In this document: positions 29,323-46,978 of the stretch, one piece after another
Layout of the letters: the number at the start of each line of letters is the position of its first letter
Numbering within the stretch: position 1 is the first letter of the stretch
NCBI GenBank assembly: GCA_017792365.1
Contig: CP051229.1
Span: forward strand, 992,001-1,056,000
DNA from: Hyphomonas sp.
GTDB lineage: Bacteria > Pseudomonadota > Alphaproteobacteria > Caulobacterales > Hyphomonadaceae
Reading direction: 5' to 3'
DNA: 64,000 bases
Program-made: the position numbers and the translations under genes
The notes under the pieces: model-generated
What the model was told of the DNA's origin: nothing
The model's database searches: none
The model's input: only the letters and a program-made list of their open reading frames with translations

Positions 29323-29865
29323 CTACATGGTCGTACGCCCCACCTCGTACTCGGCATACGCCACCCCCGAAGGATAGTTCCGGCTATCCAGCAGCGTGAG
29401 CGCCACTTGACGTTGTAGACCCGCAAAAATCGGCGTGCCGCCGCCCAGCAGTACAGGTGACACCTTGAGGCGTAGCCGGTCGAGCAGGCCGAGTTGAGCG
29501 ACGAAACCCGCAAAAAGGCCGCCGCCACAGAGATAGATGTCTCCCCCTTCTGTCGACTTCAGGTCCGCCAGCGCCTGCTCCCAGGTCTCCCTAACGACCT
29601 GCACGCGACTGTCGGTCGGCAGCTCGATCGATCTGGAAAAGACGTGATGGTCCATATGGGGATAGGCCAGATCCCCTGGCGCCATCCCGTAGTCATAACC
29701 GAACTCGTAGGTCCCCCGACCCATGATCACGGTTGAGTAGCTGCCCAGGCGCGCCAAGTAGGCCTCGACATGCTCGCCCTCAGGCAGAAATCCGGAAATG
29801 TCACCGTCGTATCCGGCAATGAAGCCATCAATGCTGACGGCGACGTCATAGATGATGCGTCGCAT
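29323..29865 (-). CDS. RibD C-terminal/DHFR-like reductase
   Basis: 180 residues. RRIIYDVAVSIDGFIAGYDGD opening, VIMGRGTYEFGYDYG, and the paired YLCGGGLFAGFVAQLGLLDRLRLKV / PVLLGGGTPIFAGL motifs of the family, probably NADPH-binding. Substrate unknown; this family is often labelled dihydrofolate reductase without evidence. It lies alone between tuf and rpsJ, two genes that usually adjoin in alphaproteobacteria, and has its own flanking hairpins, suggesting later insertion. The only relative in the window (983-1528) is clearly diverged. Confidence 0.85.
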   Translation of the reverse strand: MRRIIYDVAVSIDGFIAGYDGDISGFLPEGEHVEAYLARLGSYSTVIMGRGTYEFGYDYGMAPGDLAYPHMDHHVFSRSIELPTDSRVQVVRETWEQALADLKSTEGGDIYLCGGGLFAGFVAQLGLLDRLRLKVSPVLLGGGTPIFAGLQRQVALTLLDSRNYPSGVAYAEYEVGRTTM

Positions 29866-29938
29866 AGCTGTTTTCTCTTGTCTGGATATCGGGTCCGCAT
29901 CCGCCGCGCCGGCAGATCGCGATGTACGAAAAACAGCT
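29866..29938. repeat. 9-bp inverted repeat in the reductase leader
   Basis: AGCTGTTTT (29866-29874, touching the start codon) and AAAACAGCT (29930-29938) are perfect inverted copies 55 bases apart. They span the leader of the minus-strand reductase gene. Could be a regulator site or the arms of an mRNA structure; nothing decides. Confidence 0.4.
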
Positions 29939-30087
29939 AGTTGATCATCAGCCCATTCTCCCCTGCTCCGCAGCGACTAACCATTGTTCATTTCCTGAGC
30001 AACCACCCGTCTCGAGCTGATGGCTCCACGAAACACGAGGCTCGCAACCGCCGGGTCACTGCACACCCAACAAAGCCCACATCCCAA

Positions 30088-30127
30088 AAGCAAAACCGCC
30101 GGCGAGGTCACCCTCGCCGGCGGCTTC
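30088..30127 (-). terminator. Strong rho-independent terminator after tuf
   Basis: Minus strand: GCCGCCGGCGAGG, loop GTGA, CCTCGCCGGCGGT, then TTTGCTTTTGG. A long GC stem with T-rich tail, 24 bases beyond the tuf stop. It separates the str operon from the reductase gene and the S10 cluster. Confidence 0.9.
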
Positions 30128-30150
30128 AATTCAGTGAGTTGGGCTAGCGC

Positions 30151-31341
<1,191 letters not shown>

Positions 31342-31399
31342 CTTTCTCTTCCACTCCGTAGGTCTTTATGGCGGGCGCGTCGGGGCCGATGCTTAGCCC

Positions 31400-33478
<2,079 letters not shown>

Positions 33479-33520
33479 GGGAGAGGCCGCCCTGTTTTAA
33501 ACGTGTGGCGATGCGCCGGA

Positions 33521-33991
33521 TTACCAGCGGTAGTGCGAGAAGGCGCGGTTGGCGTCGGCCATCTTGTGCGTGTCTTCACGCTTCTTGACCGCGCTGCCGC
33601 GTCCGTTGGCGGCGTCCAGCAGTTCGCCGGCCAGACGCTCGCGCATCGTGCTCTCGGTCCGTGCGCGGGCCGCGGCGATCAGCCAGCGAATGGCCAGAGC
33701 CTGACGGCGCTCGGGGCGCACTTCAACGGGAACCTGGTAGGTTGCGCCGCCAACGCGACGCGAACGAACTTCAACCGAAGGCGCGACTTTCTCAAGCGCC
33801 TCGTGGAACAGCTCGACCGAAGGCCGGCGCGCTTTTTCTTCCACCATGTCCAGAGCGCCATAAACGATGCGTTCGGCCGTGGACTTTTTGCCTTCGTACA
33901 TGACCTGGTTCATGAACCGGGTCAGCACCTGGTCGTGATGACGGGCGTCTGGAAGGACTTGGCGTTTTTCTGCGCGGTGGCGACGGGACAT
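33521..33991 (-). CDS. rpsG: 30S ribosomal protein S7
   Basis: 156 residues; [47 protein letters not shown] and [25 protein letters not shown]. Primary 16S rRNA binder of the 3' domain and str operon autoregulator in E. coli. Confidence 0.98.
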   Translation of the reverse strand: MSRRHRAEKRQVLPDARHHDQVLTRFMNQVMYEGKKSTAERIVYGALDMVEEKARRPSVELFHEALEKVAPSVEVRSRRVGGATYQVPVEVRPERRQALAIRWLIAAARARTESTMRERLAGELLDAANGRGSAVKKREDTHKMADANRAFSHYRW

Positions 33992-34003
33992 GTCTGTTTC
34001 TGC

Positions 34004-34375
34004 CTACTTGGGACGTTTCACGCCGTAATGCGAACGGCGCTGCTTGCGGTCCTTGACGCCCTGGGTGTCAAGAACGCCGCGAAGGATGTGGTAACGGACG
34101 CCGGGAAGGTCTTTCACGCGGCCGCCGCGGATCAGGACCACCGAGTGCTCCTGAAGGTTGTGACCCTCGCCGGGGATGTAGCACACCGCTTCGTGCTGCG
34201 TGGTGAGCCTCACCTTCGCAACCTTCCGCAGGGCCGAGTTCGGCTTCTTCGGGGTCGTCGTGTAAACGCGGGTGCAGACGCCGCGGCGCTGCGGACACGC
34301 TTTGAGCGCCGGAACCTTGTTCCGCTTCGGCTTGTCGGTCCGCGGCTTGCGGATCAGCTGCTGAATGGTGGGCAT
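34004..34375 (-). CDS. rpsL: 30S ribosomal protein S12
   Basis: 123 residues from [15 protein letters not shown]; the longer open frame to 34453 has no family match. [19 protein letters not shown] and [13 protein letters not shown] carry Lys at both positions where streptomycin-resistance changes occur, so the gene reads as streptomycin-sensitive wild type. First gene of the str operon. Confidence 0.98.
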   Translation of the reverse strand: MPTIQQLIRKPRTDKPKRNKVPALKACPQRRGVCTRVYTTTPKKPNSALRKVAKVRLTTQHEAVCYIPGEGHNLQEHSVVLIRGGRVKDLPGVRYHILRGVLDTQGVKDRKQRRSHYGVKRPK

Positions 34376-34737
34376 GAACCCTCTCTGCTTCACCCTGCGA
34401 CAGGGCCGGGGCCCCATCTTGTGTTGTTCAAATAAACCGACCGAGACAGGCAATCGGCCCGTCCCGGCTAGACGTCTTGGAGGCTTGCGCGCTCGAAATC
34501 AGGCTCACATCTACCAACCGTCTGGGGCGCAGCTCTCGCAGCGCAGCCGCCCGGCGATGTGATGCGCGGTATTAATGTCGCCGCGACATGGGGTCAAGGG
34601 TCGCTAACGCCGTTTTCGCCAGCTTACCTCATGAAGCGGAAACCACCCGATCAGAGCCGGTTCCCGCCTCCCCTTTCAGACCAGCCGCCTGTGCGACGGG
34701 CGTCGAAAAACGCCCGCCGCCAGAGCGACTTGTCGCC
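34376..34737. other. 362-bp intergenic region between rpoC and the str operon
   Basis: No gene is supported here. It holds the probable str promoter (34570-34597) and a GGGCG/CGCCC hairpin near 34697-34716 whose T run is in the loop, so it is a poor terminator. The 5' leader of rpsL would be about 190 bases. Confidence 0.6.
34570..34597 (-). promoter_or_regulatory. Candidate sigma-70-type promoter of rpsL-rpsG-fusA-tuf
   Basis: Minus strand reads TTGACC, 15-16 bases, then ATTAATA. The -35 matches 5 of 6 consensus bases; the -10 is weaker and spacing short. It is the best candidate in the 362-base gap. Confidence 0.35.
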
Positions 34738-38913
<4,176 letters not shown>

Positions 38914-38997
38914 ATTGCCAATTTCTCCCTGAAGGGGTGATCCGCCGGCCGGATCAGGACCGGCGGAAATCTACTAGCGACGCAGCGGATAAGGGCC

Positions 38998-41900
38998 CTA
39001 CTCGGCCGCCTCCGGAACGCCGTCGTCATTGTCGGTCTCTTCCTCGGCCTCGGCTTCGATCAGCTCGACATTGAGACCCAGCGAACGCATTTCCTTGACC
39101 AGCACGTTGAAGCTTTCCGGCACCCCGGCCTCGAACGTGTCGTCGCCACGAACGATGGCTTCGTACACTTTCGCGCGGCCGGCCGTGTCGTCCGACTTCA
39201 CCGTTAGCATTTCCTGCAGGGTGTAGGCGGCGCCGTACGCTTCGAGCGCCCAGACCTCCATCTCCCCGAAACGCTGACCGCCGAACTGCGCCTTGCCGCC
39301 CAGAGGCTGCTGCGTGACCAGCGAGTAAGGACCGGTCGAACGCGCGTGGATCTTCTCGTCGACGAGGTGGTGCAGTTTCAGCAGGTACTTGTACCCGACC
39401 GTCACCTTCCGCGAGAACTTCTCGCCCGAACGCCCGTCATAGAGCTGGACCTGGCCCGACGTATCGAGACCGGCCTTCTCGAGCATCGCGTTGATCTCTT
39501 CCTCGGCGGCGCCGTCGAACACCGGCGTCGCGATCGGAACGCCCTTGGTGAGGTTGGAGGCCAGCTCCTCGAGATCGGCCGCCGAACGCGGCAGCTCCTC
39601 GTCCTCGCCATAGACATCCTTCAGCGTCGCCGTCAGCGCCTTGAGATCGTGCTCGCGGCGATAGGCTTCGAGCGCCTCGTTGATGATCTTGCCCATGCCC
39701 GCGCAGGCCCACGCCATGTGGGTCTCGAGGATCTGGCCAACGTTCATCCGCGACGGCACGCCCAGCGGGTTGAGAACGATGTCGACCGGCGTACCGTCTT
39801 CCAGGTACGGCATGTCTTCGAGCGGGTTGATTTTCGAGATCACACCCTTGTTCCCGTGACGCCCGGCCATCTTGTCGCCCGGCTGCAGCTTGCGCTTCAC
39901 CGCCACGAACACCTTCACGACCTTCATCACGCCCGGAGGCAGGTCGTCCCCGCGCACCTTCTCGATCTTGTCTTCGATGCGGGCTTCGATCAGGGCGACC
40001 GCGTCGTCGAACGACTTGCGCAGGGACTTGATCTGGTCCTCGACCGCCTCGTCGGCGACCGCAACCTTCCAGAGCTCCGCGACGGTCATGCCGTCGAAGA
40101 ACGAGTCGTCGATCTTGGTCTTCTTGCCGCCCTTGGCGACCGACTCCTGCCCTTTCAGCAGGTCGCGAAGACGCGTGACAGCGTCACGCTCGATGATCGC
40201 CATCTCGTCGTCTTTGTCGGTCATGAGCTGGTCGATCTGCTCACGCTCGATCTGCAGCGCACGCTGGTCCTTGTCGACGCCGTGGCGGTTGAACACCCGC
40301 ACTTCGACGATCGTACCCGTGGCGCCCGGAGGCATCCGCAGGGACGTGTCGCGAACGTCCGAAGCCTTCTCGCCGAAGATGGCGCGCAGGAGTTTTTCTT
40401 CCGGCGTCATCGGGCTTTCGCCCTTCGGCGTCACCTTGCCGACCAGGATGTCGCCGGCGGCGACTTCCGCGCCAACCGCAACGATGCCCGCCTCGTCGAG
40501 GTTGCGAAGCGCTTCCTCGCCGACGTTCGGGATGTCCCGGGTGATCTCTTCAGGGCCCAGCTTCGTGTCGCGGGCCATGATCTCGAACTCTTCGATGTGG
40601 ATCGACGTGAACACGTCATCCCGCACGATGCGCTCGGAGATCAGGATCGAGTCTTCGAAGTTGTAGCCATTCCACGGCATGAACGCGACGAGCACGTTCC
40701 GGCCGAGCGCCAGCTCGCCAAGATCCGTCGACGGACCATCAGCGATGATGTCGCCCTTGGAGACCTTGTCGCCGACCTTCACGATCGGACGCTGGTTGAT
40801 GCACGAGTTCTGGTTCGAACGCTGGAACTTCGACAGGCGATAGATGTCGACGCCCGACTTCGAGCTGTCGAGGTCTTCCGTCGCGCGCACAACGATACGC
40901 GTGCCGTCCACCTGTTCGATCACGCCGCCGCGGCGCGCCGTAACCGCCGCACGCGAATCGCGCGCAACGACCTCTTCCATGCCGGTGCCGACGAGCGGCG
41001 CATCCGTCTGGAGAAGCGGCACAGCCTGACGCTGCATGTTCGAGCCCATCAGCGCGCGGTTGGCGTCGTCGTTCTCAAGGAACGGGATCAGCGCCGCAGC
41101 CACCGAAACAACCTGCTTCGGCGACACGTCGATGTAGTCAACGTCATCACGCGGAACCAGCGTGGCGTCACGCTGCGGGCCGACACGTGCGTTGACGAAC
41201 TCGTTCACCAGCATGCCGTTGTCATCGATCACGGCGTTGGCCTGGGCGATCGAGTAACGCTGCTCTTCCATTGCCGAGAGGTACTTCACCTCTTTCGTCA
41301 GCTTGCCGTTCTCAACCTTGCGGTACGGGCTCTCGATGAAGCCGTACTTGTTGATGCGGGCGTGCGTCGCCAGCGAGTTGATCAGGCCGATGTTCGGACC
41401 TTCCGGCGTCTCGATCGGACAGATCCGGCCGTAGTGCGTCGGGTGAACGTCGCGAACCTCGAAGCCCGCGCGCTCGCGCGTCAGGCCGCCCGGACCAAGC
41501 GCCGAGAGACGACGCTTGTGCGTGATCTCGGACAGCGGGTTCGTCTGGTCCATGAACTGCGACAGCTGCGAGGAGCCGAAGAATTCACGCACCGAAGCCA
41601 CGACCGGCTTCGCGTTGATCAGGTCGTGCGGCATCACCGTGTCGATATCGACCGAGCTCATCCGCTCCTTGATCGCGCGCTCCATGCGGACGAGGCCGAC
41701 GCGGAATGCGTTCTCGAGCAGCTCGCCGACCGAACGGACGCGGCGGTTGCCGAGGTTGTCGATGTCGTCGACTTCGCCGTGGCCGTCCTTCAGGCCCAGC
41801 ACCGTCTTCATCACCGCAACGATGTCTTCCTCGCGCAGCGTGCGCTCGGTGTCGGCGGCGTCCAGCGCAAGGCGCATGTTCATCTTCACGCGGCCAACCG

Positions 41901-43122
41901 CGGAAAGGTCATAGCGCTCGCTGTCGAAGAACAACTGGTTGAACAGCGCTTCGCCAGCTTCCAGCGTCGGCGGCTCGCCCGGGCGCATCACCCGGTAGAT
42001 TTCCGACAGCGCTTCGGTGCGGTTTTCGGCCTTGTCAGCCTTCAGCGTGTTGCGCAGCCACGGACCCGAAGCGTTGTCGCCTTCGGTGTCCAGAAGGAAG
42101 ATCATCTTCACATCGGATTCGCGCAGCTCGGCCACCGATTCCTCGGTCAGCTCGTCGCCGGCCTCGCCAAAGATCTCGCCGGTCTGCGCATTGACGATGT
42201 CCTCGCCAATGAAGCGGCCTTCAAGGAAGTTCGACGGCACGAGGATCTCTTCAAGGCCGTCTTCACCAGCCTTGCGCGCCTTGACCGGCGTGATCTTCTT
42301 GCCGGCCGGGAACACGACCTTGCCGGTCTTCTTGTCGACCAGGTCGAAGTCCGGACGGACGCCGCGCCAGCGGTCAGCCGCATAGCCGGTCACCCAGCCG
42401 TTCTTGTCCAGCTTGTAGGCGACCTTGTTGTAGAAGGTGTCGAGGATCTTCTCCTGGGAATAGCCCAGCGCCTGCAGCAGCACCGTCGCCGGCAGCTTGC
42501 GCTTGCGGTCGATGCGAACGTGCAGGATGTCCTTGGCGTCGAACTCGAAGTCGAGCCACGAACCGCGATACGGGATTACGCGCGCAGCAAACAGCAGTTT
42601 GCCCGACGCATGCGTCTTGCCCTTGTCGTGATCGAAGAACACGCCCGGCGAGCGGTGCATCTGCGAAACGATCACGCGCTCGGTGCCGTTGATGATGAAC
42701 GTGCCCTTGTCCGTCATCAGCGGGATGTCGCCGAGATAGACGTCCTGTTCCTTCATGTCCTTGATCGACTTTGCGCCCGTGGCCTCGTCGGTCTCGAACA
42801 CGACCAGCCGCAGCTTCGCTTTCAGCTGCGCGGCATAGTTCAGGTCGCGCTGCATGCACTCCTGAACGTCGAACTTGGGCTGTTCGAATTCATAGGAAAT
42901 GTATTCGAGCGTCGCGCGCTCGGAGAAGTCGTTGATCGGAAACACCGACTTGAAGACAGTGCCCAGACCCTCGTCATCCCGGTCCTCGGGACGAACGTTC
43001 ATCTGCAGGAACTGCTCGTAGGACGACCGTTGAACCTCGATGAGGTTCGGCATCTCTACTGTTTCAGGGATTTCTCCATAAGACTTCCGAATACGCTTTT
43101 TAGCCGTGAACGACAGAGCCAT
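38998..43122 (-). CDS. rpoB: RNA polymerase beta subunit
   Basis: 1374 residues, intact. The rifampicin pocket [53 protein letters not shown] keeps the Asp, His and Ser of susceptible enzymes. C-terminal [31 protein letters not shown] and [81 protein letters not shown] are present, shown here only as positions 39200-39850. Confidence 0.99.
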   Translation of the reverse strand: MALSFTAKKRIRKSYGEIPETVEMPNLIEVQRSSYEQFLQMNVRPEDRDDEGLGTVFKSVFPINDFSERATLEYISYEFEQPKFDVQECMQRDLNYAAQLKAKLRLVVFETDEATGAKSIKDMKEQDVYLGDIPLMTDKGTFIINGTERVIVSQMHRSPGVFFDHDKGKTHASGKLLFAARVIPYRGSWLDFEFDAKDILHVRIDRKRKLPATVLLQALGYSQEKILDTFYNKVAYKLDKNGWVTGYAADRWRGVRPDFDLVDKKTGKVVFPAGKKITPVKARKAGEDGLEEILVPSNFLEGRFIGEDIVNAQTGEIFGEAGDELTEESVAELRESDVKMIFLLDTEGDNASGPWLRNTLKADKAENRTEALSEIYRVMRPGEPPTLEAGEALFNQLFFDSERYDLSAVGRVKMNMRLALDAADTERTLREEDIVAVMKTVLGLKDGHGEVDDIDNLGNRRVRSVGELLENAFRVGLVRMERAIKERMSSVDIDTVMPHDLINAKPVVASVREFFGSSQLSQFMDQTNPLSEITHKRRLSALGPGGLTRERAGFEVRDVHPTHYGRICPIETPEGPNIGLINSLATHARINKYGFIESPYRKVENGKLTKEVKYLSAMEEQRYSIAQANAVIDDNGMLVNEFVNARVGPQRDATLVPRDDVDYIDVSPKQVVSVAAALIPFLENDDANRALMGSNMQRQAVPLLQTDAPLVGTGMEEVVARDSRAAVTARRGGVIEQVDGTRIVVRATEDLDSSKSGVDIYRLSKFQRSNQNSCINQRPIVKVGDKVSKGDIIADGPSTDLGELALGRNVLVAFMPWNGYNFEDSILISERIVRDDVFTSIHIEEFEIMARDTKLGPEEITRDIPNVGEEALRNLDEAGIVAVGAEVAAGDILVGKVTPKGESPMTPEEKLLRAIFGEKASDVRDTSLRMPPGATGTIVEVRVFNRHGVDKDQRALQIEREQIDQLMTDKDDEMAIIERDAVTRLRDLLKGQESVAKGGKKTKIDDSFFDGMTVAELWKVAVADEAVEDQIKSLRKSFDDAVALIEARIEDKIEKVRGDDLPPGVMKVVKVFVAVKRKLQPGDKMAGRHGNKGVISKINPLEDMPYLEDGTPVDIVLNPLGVPSRMNVGQILETHMAWACAGMGKIINEALEAYRREHDLKALTATLKDVYGEDEELPRSAADLEELASNLTKGVPIATPVFDGAAEEEINAMLEKAGLDTSGQVQLYDGRSGEKFSRKVTVGYKYLLKLHHLVDEKIHARSTGPYSLVTQQPLGGKAQFGGQRFGEMEVWALEAYGAAYTLQEMLTVKSDDTAGRAKVYEAIVRGDDTFEAGVPESFNVLVKEMRSLGLNVELIEAEAEEETDNDDGVPEAAE

Positions 43123-43280
43123 GTCCGCTGCAGGTCTCTCTATTTAGGGGCCGGGGTGGTCCACGCCGGGCGGCGCGCGAACCTCCTTGGCCGGTCAGTA
43201 TCCGGTGCGCGAAAACGGCGCCCGCCGGAACGCCGTTGCAAACTCTACAGAAATCAGCCCCTCGCCTCGCGCGAGCGAGA

Positions 43281-43322
43281 AACTGTTCGGGCGGCGGCAG
43301 CCGATCGCCGCGCCGCCCGACA
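43281..43322 (-). terminator. Hairpin after rplL, probable attenuator before rpoB
   Basis: Minus strand TCGGGCGGC pairs with GCCGCCCGA across a GC-rich loop and is followed by ACAGTTTCT. It begins 8 bases after the rplL stop. Partial termination between rplL and rpoB is known in E. coli and would fit here. Confidence 0.6.
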
Positions 43323-43327
43323 GTCGA

Positions 43328-43711
43328 CTACTTCAGCTCGACCTTGGCGCCAGCCGCCTCGAGCTTCTTCTTGATTTCTTCGGCTTCTTCTTTCGAAGCG
43401 CCTTCTTTCAGCGGCTTGGGAGCAGCTTCGACCAGGTCCTTGGCTTCTTTCAGGCCAAGCGCCGGAACGACTTCGCGCACCGCTTTGATGACTTTGATTT
43501 TTTCCGAGCCGGCATCCGTCAGGATGACGTCGAATTCGGTTTTCTCTTCTTCCGGAGCAGCAGCAGCGCCGCCGCCGCCAGGAGCCGCGGCGACCGCGAC
43601 CGGAGCAGCAGCCGAAACGCCCCACTTCTCTTCGAGAAGTTTCGCGAGGTCGGCAGCTTCGAGAACCGTCAGGCCCGACAGGTCCTCGGCAATCTGTTCA
43701 ATCTTCGACAT
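43328..43711 (-). CDS. rplL: 50S ribosomal protein L7/L12
   Basis: 127 residues: N-terminal dimerisation helix ([29 protein letters not shown]), Ala/Gly/Pro hinge, and C-terminal factor-binding domain [49 protein letters not shown]. Stalk protein that recruits translation GTPases. Confidence 0.98.
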   Translation of the reverse strand: MSKIEQIAEDLSGLTVLEAADLAKLLEEKWGVSAAAPVAVAAAPGGGGAAAAPEEEKTEFDVILTDAGSEKIKVIKAVREVVPALGLKEAKDLVEAAPKPLKEGASKEEAEEIKKKLEAAGAKVELK

Positions 43712-43777
43712 TTGATAGTTCCTTGAGTTCGTAAGGGTATGTTGGGTTGAGTACCGGTTTTTCCGTGTGAACCGCGC

Positions 43778-44293
43778 CTATGCTGCGTCTTTGTTGGCGT
43801 AAGCCGAAATGACGCGGGCGAGTTGGCCAGCCGGAGCCTGAACGACGCCAGCGATCTTGGTCGCCGGAGCCTGAATGAGGCCGATGATCTTGCCGCGAAG
43901 CTCGTCCAGCGACGGCAGTGTGGCGAGAGCCTTCACACCGTTCTGGTCGAGGACTTCCTCTCCCATGAGCGCGCCGATGAGAACGAGTTTCTCGTTCCCC
44001 TTGGCGAACTCGGCCACGACCTTCGTAGCCGCTACCGGATCGGGCGAATAAGCAATGCCCACGGGTCCCGTGAACATTTCGGACGCTTTGTCGCCGCCCT
44101 TCCCGTCCAGCGCCTTCTTGGCCAGTCGGTTCTTGATTACCTTGAAATTTGCGCCTTGGCCTTTCAGCTTCACGCGCAGATCCGTCAGGTCCGCCACGGT
44201 CAGACCGGAATAGTGCGTGACAACAACCACGCCCGAGTCCGCGAAAACGCCTTCCAGCGCCTTCAGGGCCTCTGCTTTTCCTGCTTTGTCCAT
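43778..44293 (-). CDS. rplJ: 50S ribosomal protein L10
   Basis: 171 residues from MDKAGKAEALKALEGVFAD, matching the family length; the open frame runs 204 bases further upstream without similarity. DSGVVVVTHYSGLTVADLTDLRVKLKGQGANFKVIKNRLAKKAL and the C-terminal L12-binding helix (RVISAYANKDAA) are present. Stalk base; with L12 it represses its own mRNA leader in E. coli. Confidence 0.97.
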   Translation of the reverse strand: MDKAGKAEALKALEGVFADSGVVVVTHYSGLTVADLTDLRVKLKGQGANFKVIKNRLAKKALDGKGGDKASEMFTGPVGIAYSPDPVAATKVVAEFAKGNEKLVLIGALMGEEVLDQNGVKALATLPSLDELRGKIIGLIQAPATKIAGVVQAPAGQLARVISAYANKDAA

Positions 44294-44663
44294 TGCGGTC
44301 TCCAAATTGGACGACCGGACCATCCGGCCGCCCCAGGAAGCGCACGTGGGGGCCGACAGACCCAAACCGCCCCTTAATCCCCGGTCAGCCCCGCGCGTGG
44401 AGCTGGCCGTCGGAAGGGAGCGGTCTGGGCGATCTTTGCCCACGCACCCCCGTCCCGAGGCGGAAACGAACTCAAGGGCGACGCCTCCCGCTCGCACGGA
44501 TGACGCACCCTCAGTCTGTCTTGCCCCGTCTCATGCGGGCTATGCTTTTAAGGACTTCCGGCAGGTTAACCTGCTTTCTGCCCGCCTGCAATCTCGGACG
44601 AGATGGCGGAAGTTCCGGTTTTTCACCAAAACTCCCGCCAAGCCGGTCGATATAGCCAGTCAA
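44294..44663. other. 370-bp intergenic region upstream of rplJ
   Basis: No gene supported. It should hold the rplJL-rpoBC promoter and the L10 leader. A perfect 14-bp palindrome lies at 44561-44574. I could not define a convincing -35/-10 pair; TTAACC inside the palindrome followed 17-18 bases later by AGCATAG is the best candidate on the minus strand. Confidence 0.5.
44561..44574. promoter_or_regulatory. 14-bp perfect palindrome upstream of rplJ
   Basis: GCAGGTTAACCTGC is its own reverse complement. It is 268 bases upstream of the rplJ start and would cover a candidate -35 element. Could be a dimeric regulator site or a short hairpin in the leader. Confidence 0.45.
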
Positions 44664-45363
44664 TTACGAGGTTGCAAGCGCCGATTGGGTTTCAACGGCG
44701 ACGCCAGGTCCCATCGTCGACGAAATGGCGACTTTCTTCACGTAAGTGCCCTTCGCGCCGGTCGGTTTTGCCTTGACCGGGCGGCGACGAGGCCTTCACG
44801 TTCTCTTCCAGGGCTTCCTGGGAGAAACTTGCCTTGCCAACGCCGGCATGGATGATTCCCGCCTTTTCGACGCGGAACTCCACCGAACCGCCCTTCGCAT
44901 CCTTCACGGCCTGCGCGACGTTCGGGGTAACCGTGCCCACTTTCGGGTTCGGCATCATGCCCTTGGGGCCGAGAACCTTACCGAGACGCCCCACCAGACC
45001 CATCATGTCCGGCGTCGCAATGACCCGGTCGAAGTCGATCTGGCCGCTGTTGACCGTCTCGAACAGGTCGTCGGCGCCGACGATGTCCGCGCCAGCCGCC
45101 TTCGCCTCCGCCGCTTTCGCGTCACGCGCGAACACGGCCACGCGGACCGTACGGCCCGTACCGTTCGGGAGGTTGACCACGCCGCGGACCATCTGGTCAG
45201 CGTGCTTGGGGTCAACCCCGAGGTTCACGGCGACTTCGATCGTTTCATCGAACTTCGCCGTGGCGTTTTCCTTCACGATCCGGATCGCGTCCGAGATCGA
45301 ATACTGCTGGTCGCGATCGACTTTCGACCGGGCCGCAGCGGTGCGTTTTGCAACTTTCACCAT
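44664..45363 (-). CDS. rplA: 50S ribosomal protein L1, frameshifted near 44780
   Basis: [23 protein letters not shown] start; [25 protein letters not shown] and [20 protein letters not shown] are in frame. After ENVKA at about 44793 two bases are lost (GCC-TCGTCGCCGCCCG-GTC). The restored frame gives [20 protein letters not shown] and ends [16 protein letters not shown] at 44664, total 233 residues. The unrepaired frame stops at 44692 after unrelated residues. Binds 23S rRNA at the E-site stalk and is the rplKA autoregulator in E. coli. Confidence 0.93.
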
Positions 45364-45368
45364 GATCC

Positions 45369-45797
45369 CTACTCCGTAACCGTCAGGCCCATGGCCCGCG
45401 CAGAGCCGGCAATGATGCGTGCGCCAGCGTCCAGATCCGTCGTGTTGAGGTCTTTCAGCTTGGCTTCAGCGATCTCGCGGCACTGTTTCATCGTCACCGT
45501 GCCCGCCGACGTGCGGCCCGGCTCTTTCGAGCCCGACTTCAGCTTGGCGGCTTTCTTCAGGAGAAACGACGCCGGCGGCGTCTTGATCTCGAAGGTGAAC
45601 GACTTGTCCTGGTAGTACTGGATGATCACGGGCAGCGGCATGCCCTTCTCTTCCTTCTGCGTGCGGGCGTTGAACGCCTTGCAGAATTCCATGATGTTGA
45701 TGCCGCGCTGACCCAGTGCTGGGCCGATCGGGGGCGACGGGTTAGCCGCTCCCGCGGGAACCTGAAGCTTCAGGCTCCCCATCAGTTTCTTCGCCAT
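45369..45797 (-). CDS. rplK: 50S ribosomal protein L11
   Basis: 142 residues from [46 protein letters not shown]; the frame extends upstream without similarity. C-terminal [40 protein letters not shown]. Binds the GTPase-associated rRNA; target of thiostrepton and needed for RelA activation. Five bases separate it from rplA. Confidence 0.98.
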   Translation of the reverse strand: MAKKLMGSLKLQVPAGAANPSPPIGPALGQRGINIMEFCKAFNARTQKEEKGMPLPVIIQYYQDKSFTFEIKTPPASFLLKKAAKLKSGSKEPGRTSAGTVTMKQCREIAEAKLKDLNTTDLDAGARIIAGSARAMGLTVTE

Positions 45798-45819
45798 AAT
45801 ACCCTCTTCTGCGAAGCGC

Positions 45820-45838
45820 CCTCGGCACAAAACCGAGG
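45820..45838 (-). other. Hairpin in the rplK leader
   Basis: CCTCGG and CCGAGG are perfect complements around a 7-base TTTTGTG loop on the minus strand, 22 bases upstream of the rplK start. A structured leader would suit L1 feedback on rplKA, but I cannot match the known L1 site by eye. Confidence 0.4.
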
Positions 45839-45958
45839 ACTAGGGGTGCGTGGTACGGCCCGGGACATGGACTTACGCCCTGCCTCCCACACGAAAGCGC
45901 GTCCAATAGGGAATAGCCGGGACCGACGCAAGCCCCGTCCCACAGGCGGTCCTAGGCT

Positions 45959-46501
45959 CTAACCGAGCTTCTCGACCTGCCCGTATTCCAGTTCGACCGG
46001 CGTCGCCCGTCCGAAGATCGAGACCGACACCTTCAGGCGGCCCGTATCCTCGTCGACATCCTCGACGCCGCCCTCGAACGAGGCGAACGGCCCCTCGATG
46101 ACCTTCACCTTCTCGCCGATTTCGAACGAGATCAGCGGGCGTGCGCGTTCCTGCGTCTCGCCGCCGGTTCCGAGGATCCGCTTCACTTCGGCCTCCGGCA
46201 CCGGCAGGGGCTTCTTGCCGCCTTCCGCGCCGAGGAAACCCGTCACTTTCGGGGTGTTCTTGACGAGGTGATACGCCTCGTCCGTCATCTGCATCTTGAC
46301 CAGGACGTAACCCGGCATATGGCGGCGCTCGACGGTGCGCTTGCGGCCGCGAACAACCTCCACGACCTCTTCGGATGGCGCCTCGATCTCTTCGATCAGC
46401 TCGGAAAGGCCCTGTTGCTCGGCCTGCTCACGGATCGCCGCAGCCACCTTCTTCTCGAAGTTGGAATAGGCGTGGACGATATACCACTTGGCGTCAGCCA
46501 T
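45959..46501 (-). CDS. nusG: Transcription termination/antitermination factor NusG
   Basis: 180 residues. NGN domain (KWYIVHAYSNFEKKVAAAIREQA, RHMPGYVLVKMQMTDEAYHLVKNTPKVTGFLG) and C-terminal KOW (FEIGEKVKVIEGPFASFEGGVEDVDED). Binds the RNA polymerase clamp, Rho and S10. Start overlaps the secE stop by 8 bases. Confidence 0.98.
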   Translation of the reverse strand: MADAKWYIVHAYSNFEKKVAAAIREQAEQQGLSELIEEIEAPSEEVVEVVRGRKRTVERRHMPGYVLVKMQMTDEAYHLVKNTPKVTGFLGAEGGKKPLPVPEAEVKRILGTGGETQERARPLISFEIGEKVKVIEGPFASFEGGVEDVDEDTGRLKVSVSIFGRATPVELEYGQVEKLG

Positions 46502-46721
46502 CGATCGACTGAACTCCCGTAATGAACTGGACCAGCAGAGAAACCACCATGTCCGTGATGTAGAAGAACCCGGCTGCGATCGAGACCATGATCAGCACCA
46601 GAATGGTCGCCATGATGACTTCCTGACGCGACGTCCAGGTGACCTTCCGGCCTTCCTGACGGACCTGCGAAAAGAACGTCAGCGGCCCGGTCTTCTGCTT
46701 TTTCGTGTTCGCCTCGACCAT
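46494..46721 (-). CDS. secE: Preprotein translocase subunit SecE
   Basis: 75 residues with a single membrane segment (VIMATILVLIMVSIAAGFFYI) preceded by the conserved amphipathic VRQEGRKVTWTSRQE. Partner of SecY. No tRNA-Trp is found upstream, though one often precedes secE. Confidence 0.95.
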   Translation of the reverse strand: MVEANTKKQKTGPLTFFSQVRQEGRKVTWTSRQEVIMATILVLIMVSIAAGFFYITDMVVSLLVQFITGVQSIDG

Positions 46722-46855
46722 GGGACGATCGTTCCTGCCTGGGGTTCCAATTGTAGATGGAAGCCGATCCCTCTAAGCCAAGACCCGCCTCGCGTCCATG
46801 CCGGATTTGAGGATTTTGTGACACCGGAGCAAGGGCGCAGAGCGCAATTACCCGG

Positions 46856-46957
46856 TCATTCCGGCCGAAGCGCAGCGGAGAGCCGGAACCCAGCGGCCCG
46901 AGCAACTTCCAGGGCTGGGATCCGGGTCTGCGGTTCAGGCGCCTTCGCCCGGAATCA
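46856..46957. repeat. REP-like intergenic palindromic repeat, copy 1
   Basis: Begins TCATTCCGGCCG and ends CGCCCGGAATCA, with an inner pair GAGCCGGAACCCAGC / GCTGGGATCCGGGTC. Same element as at 50225 and 54331. Lies between secE and secD, both on the minus strand. Confidence 0.75.
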
Positions 46958-46978
46958 CGGACCCGAGCCGAGCGAGCC

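Noticed and set aside
34697-34716. Terminator after rpoC
   Set aside because: GGGCG/CGCCC stem exists but the T run is in the loop and no T tail follows on the minus strand.
39346-43374. 1342-codon plus-strand open frame opposite rpoB
   Set aside because: It mirrors the whole rpoB gene on the other strand. High GC removes stop codons in antisense frames; composition is Arg/His/Leu-rich with no domain.
44664-45363. rplA as a pseudogene
   Set aside because: Single-copy essential-type gene with both frames fully conserved; repair by two bases gives a normal-length protein.
46722-46855. tRNA-Trp gene upstream of secE
   Set aside because: No T-loop GGTTCRANYC box or cloverleaf could be found in the gap.
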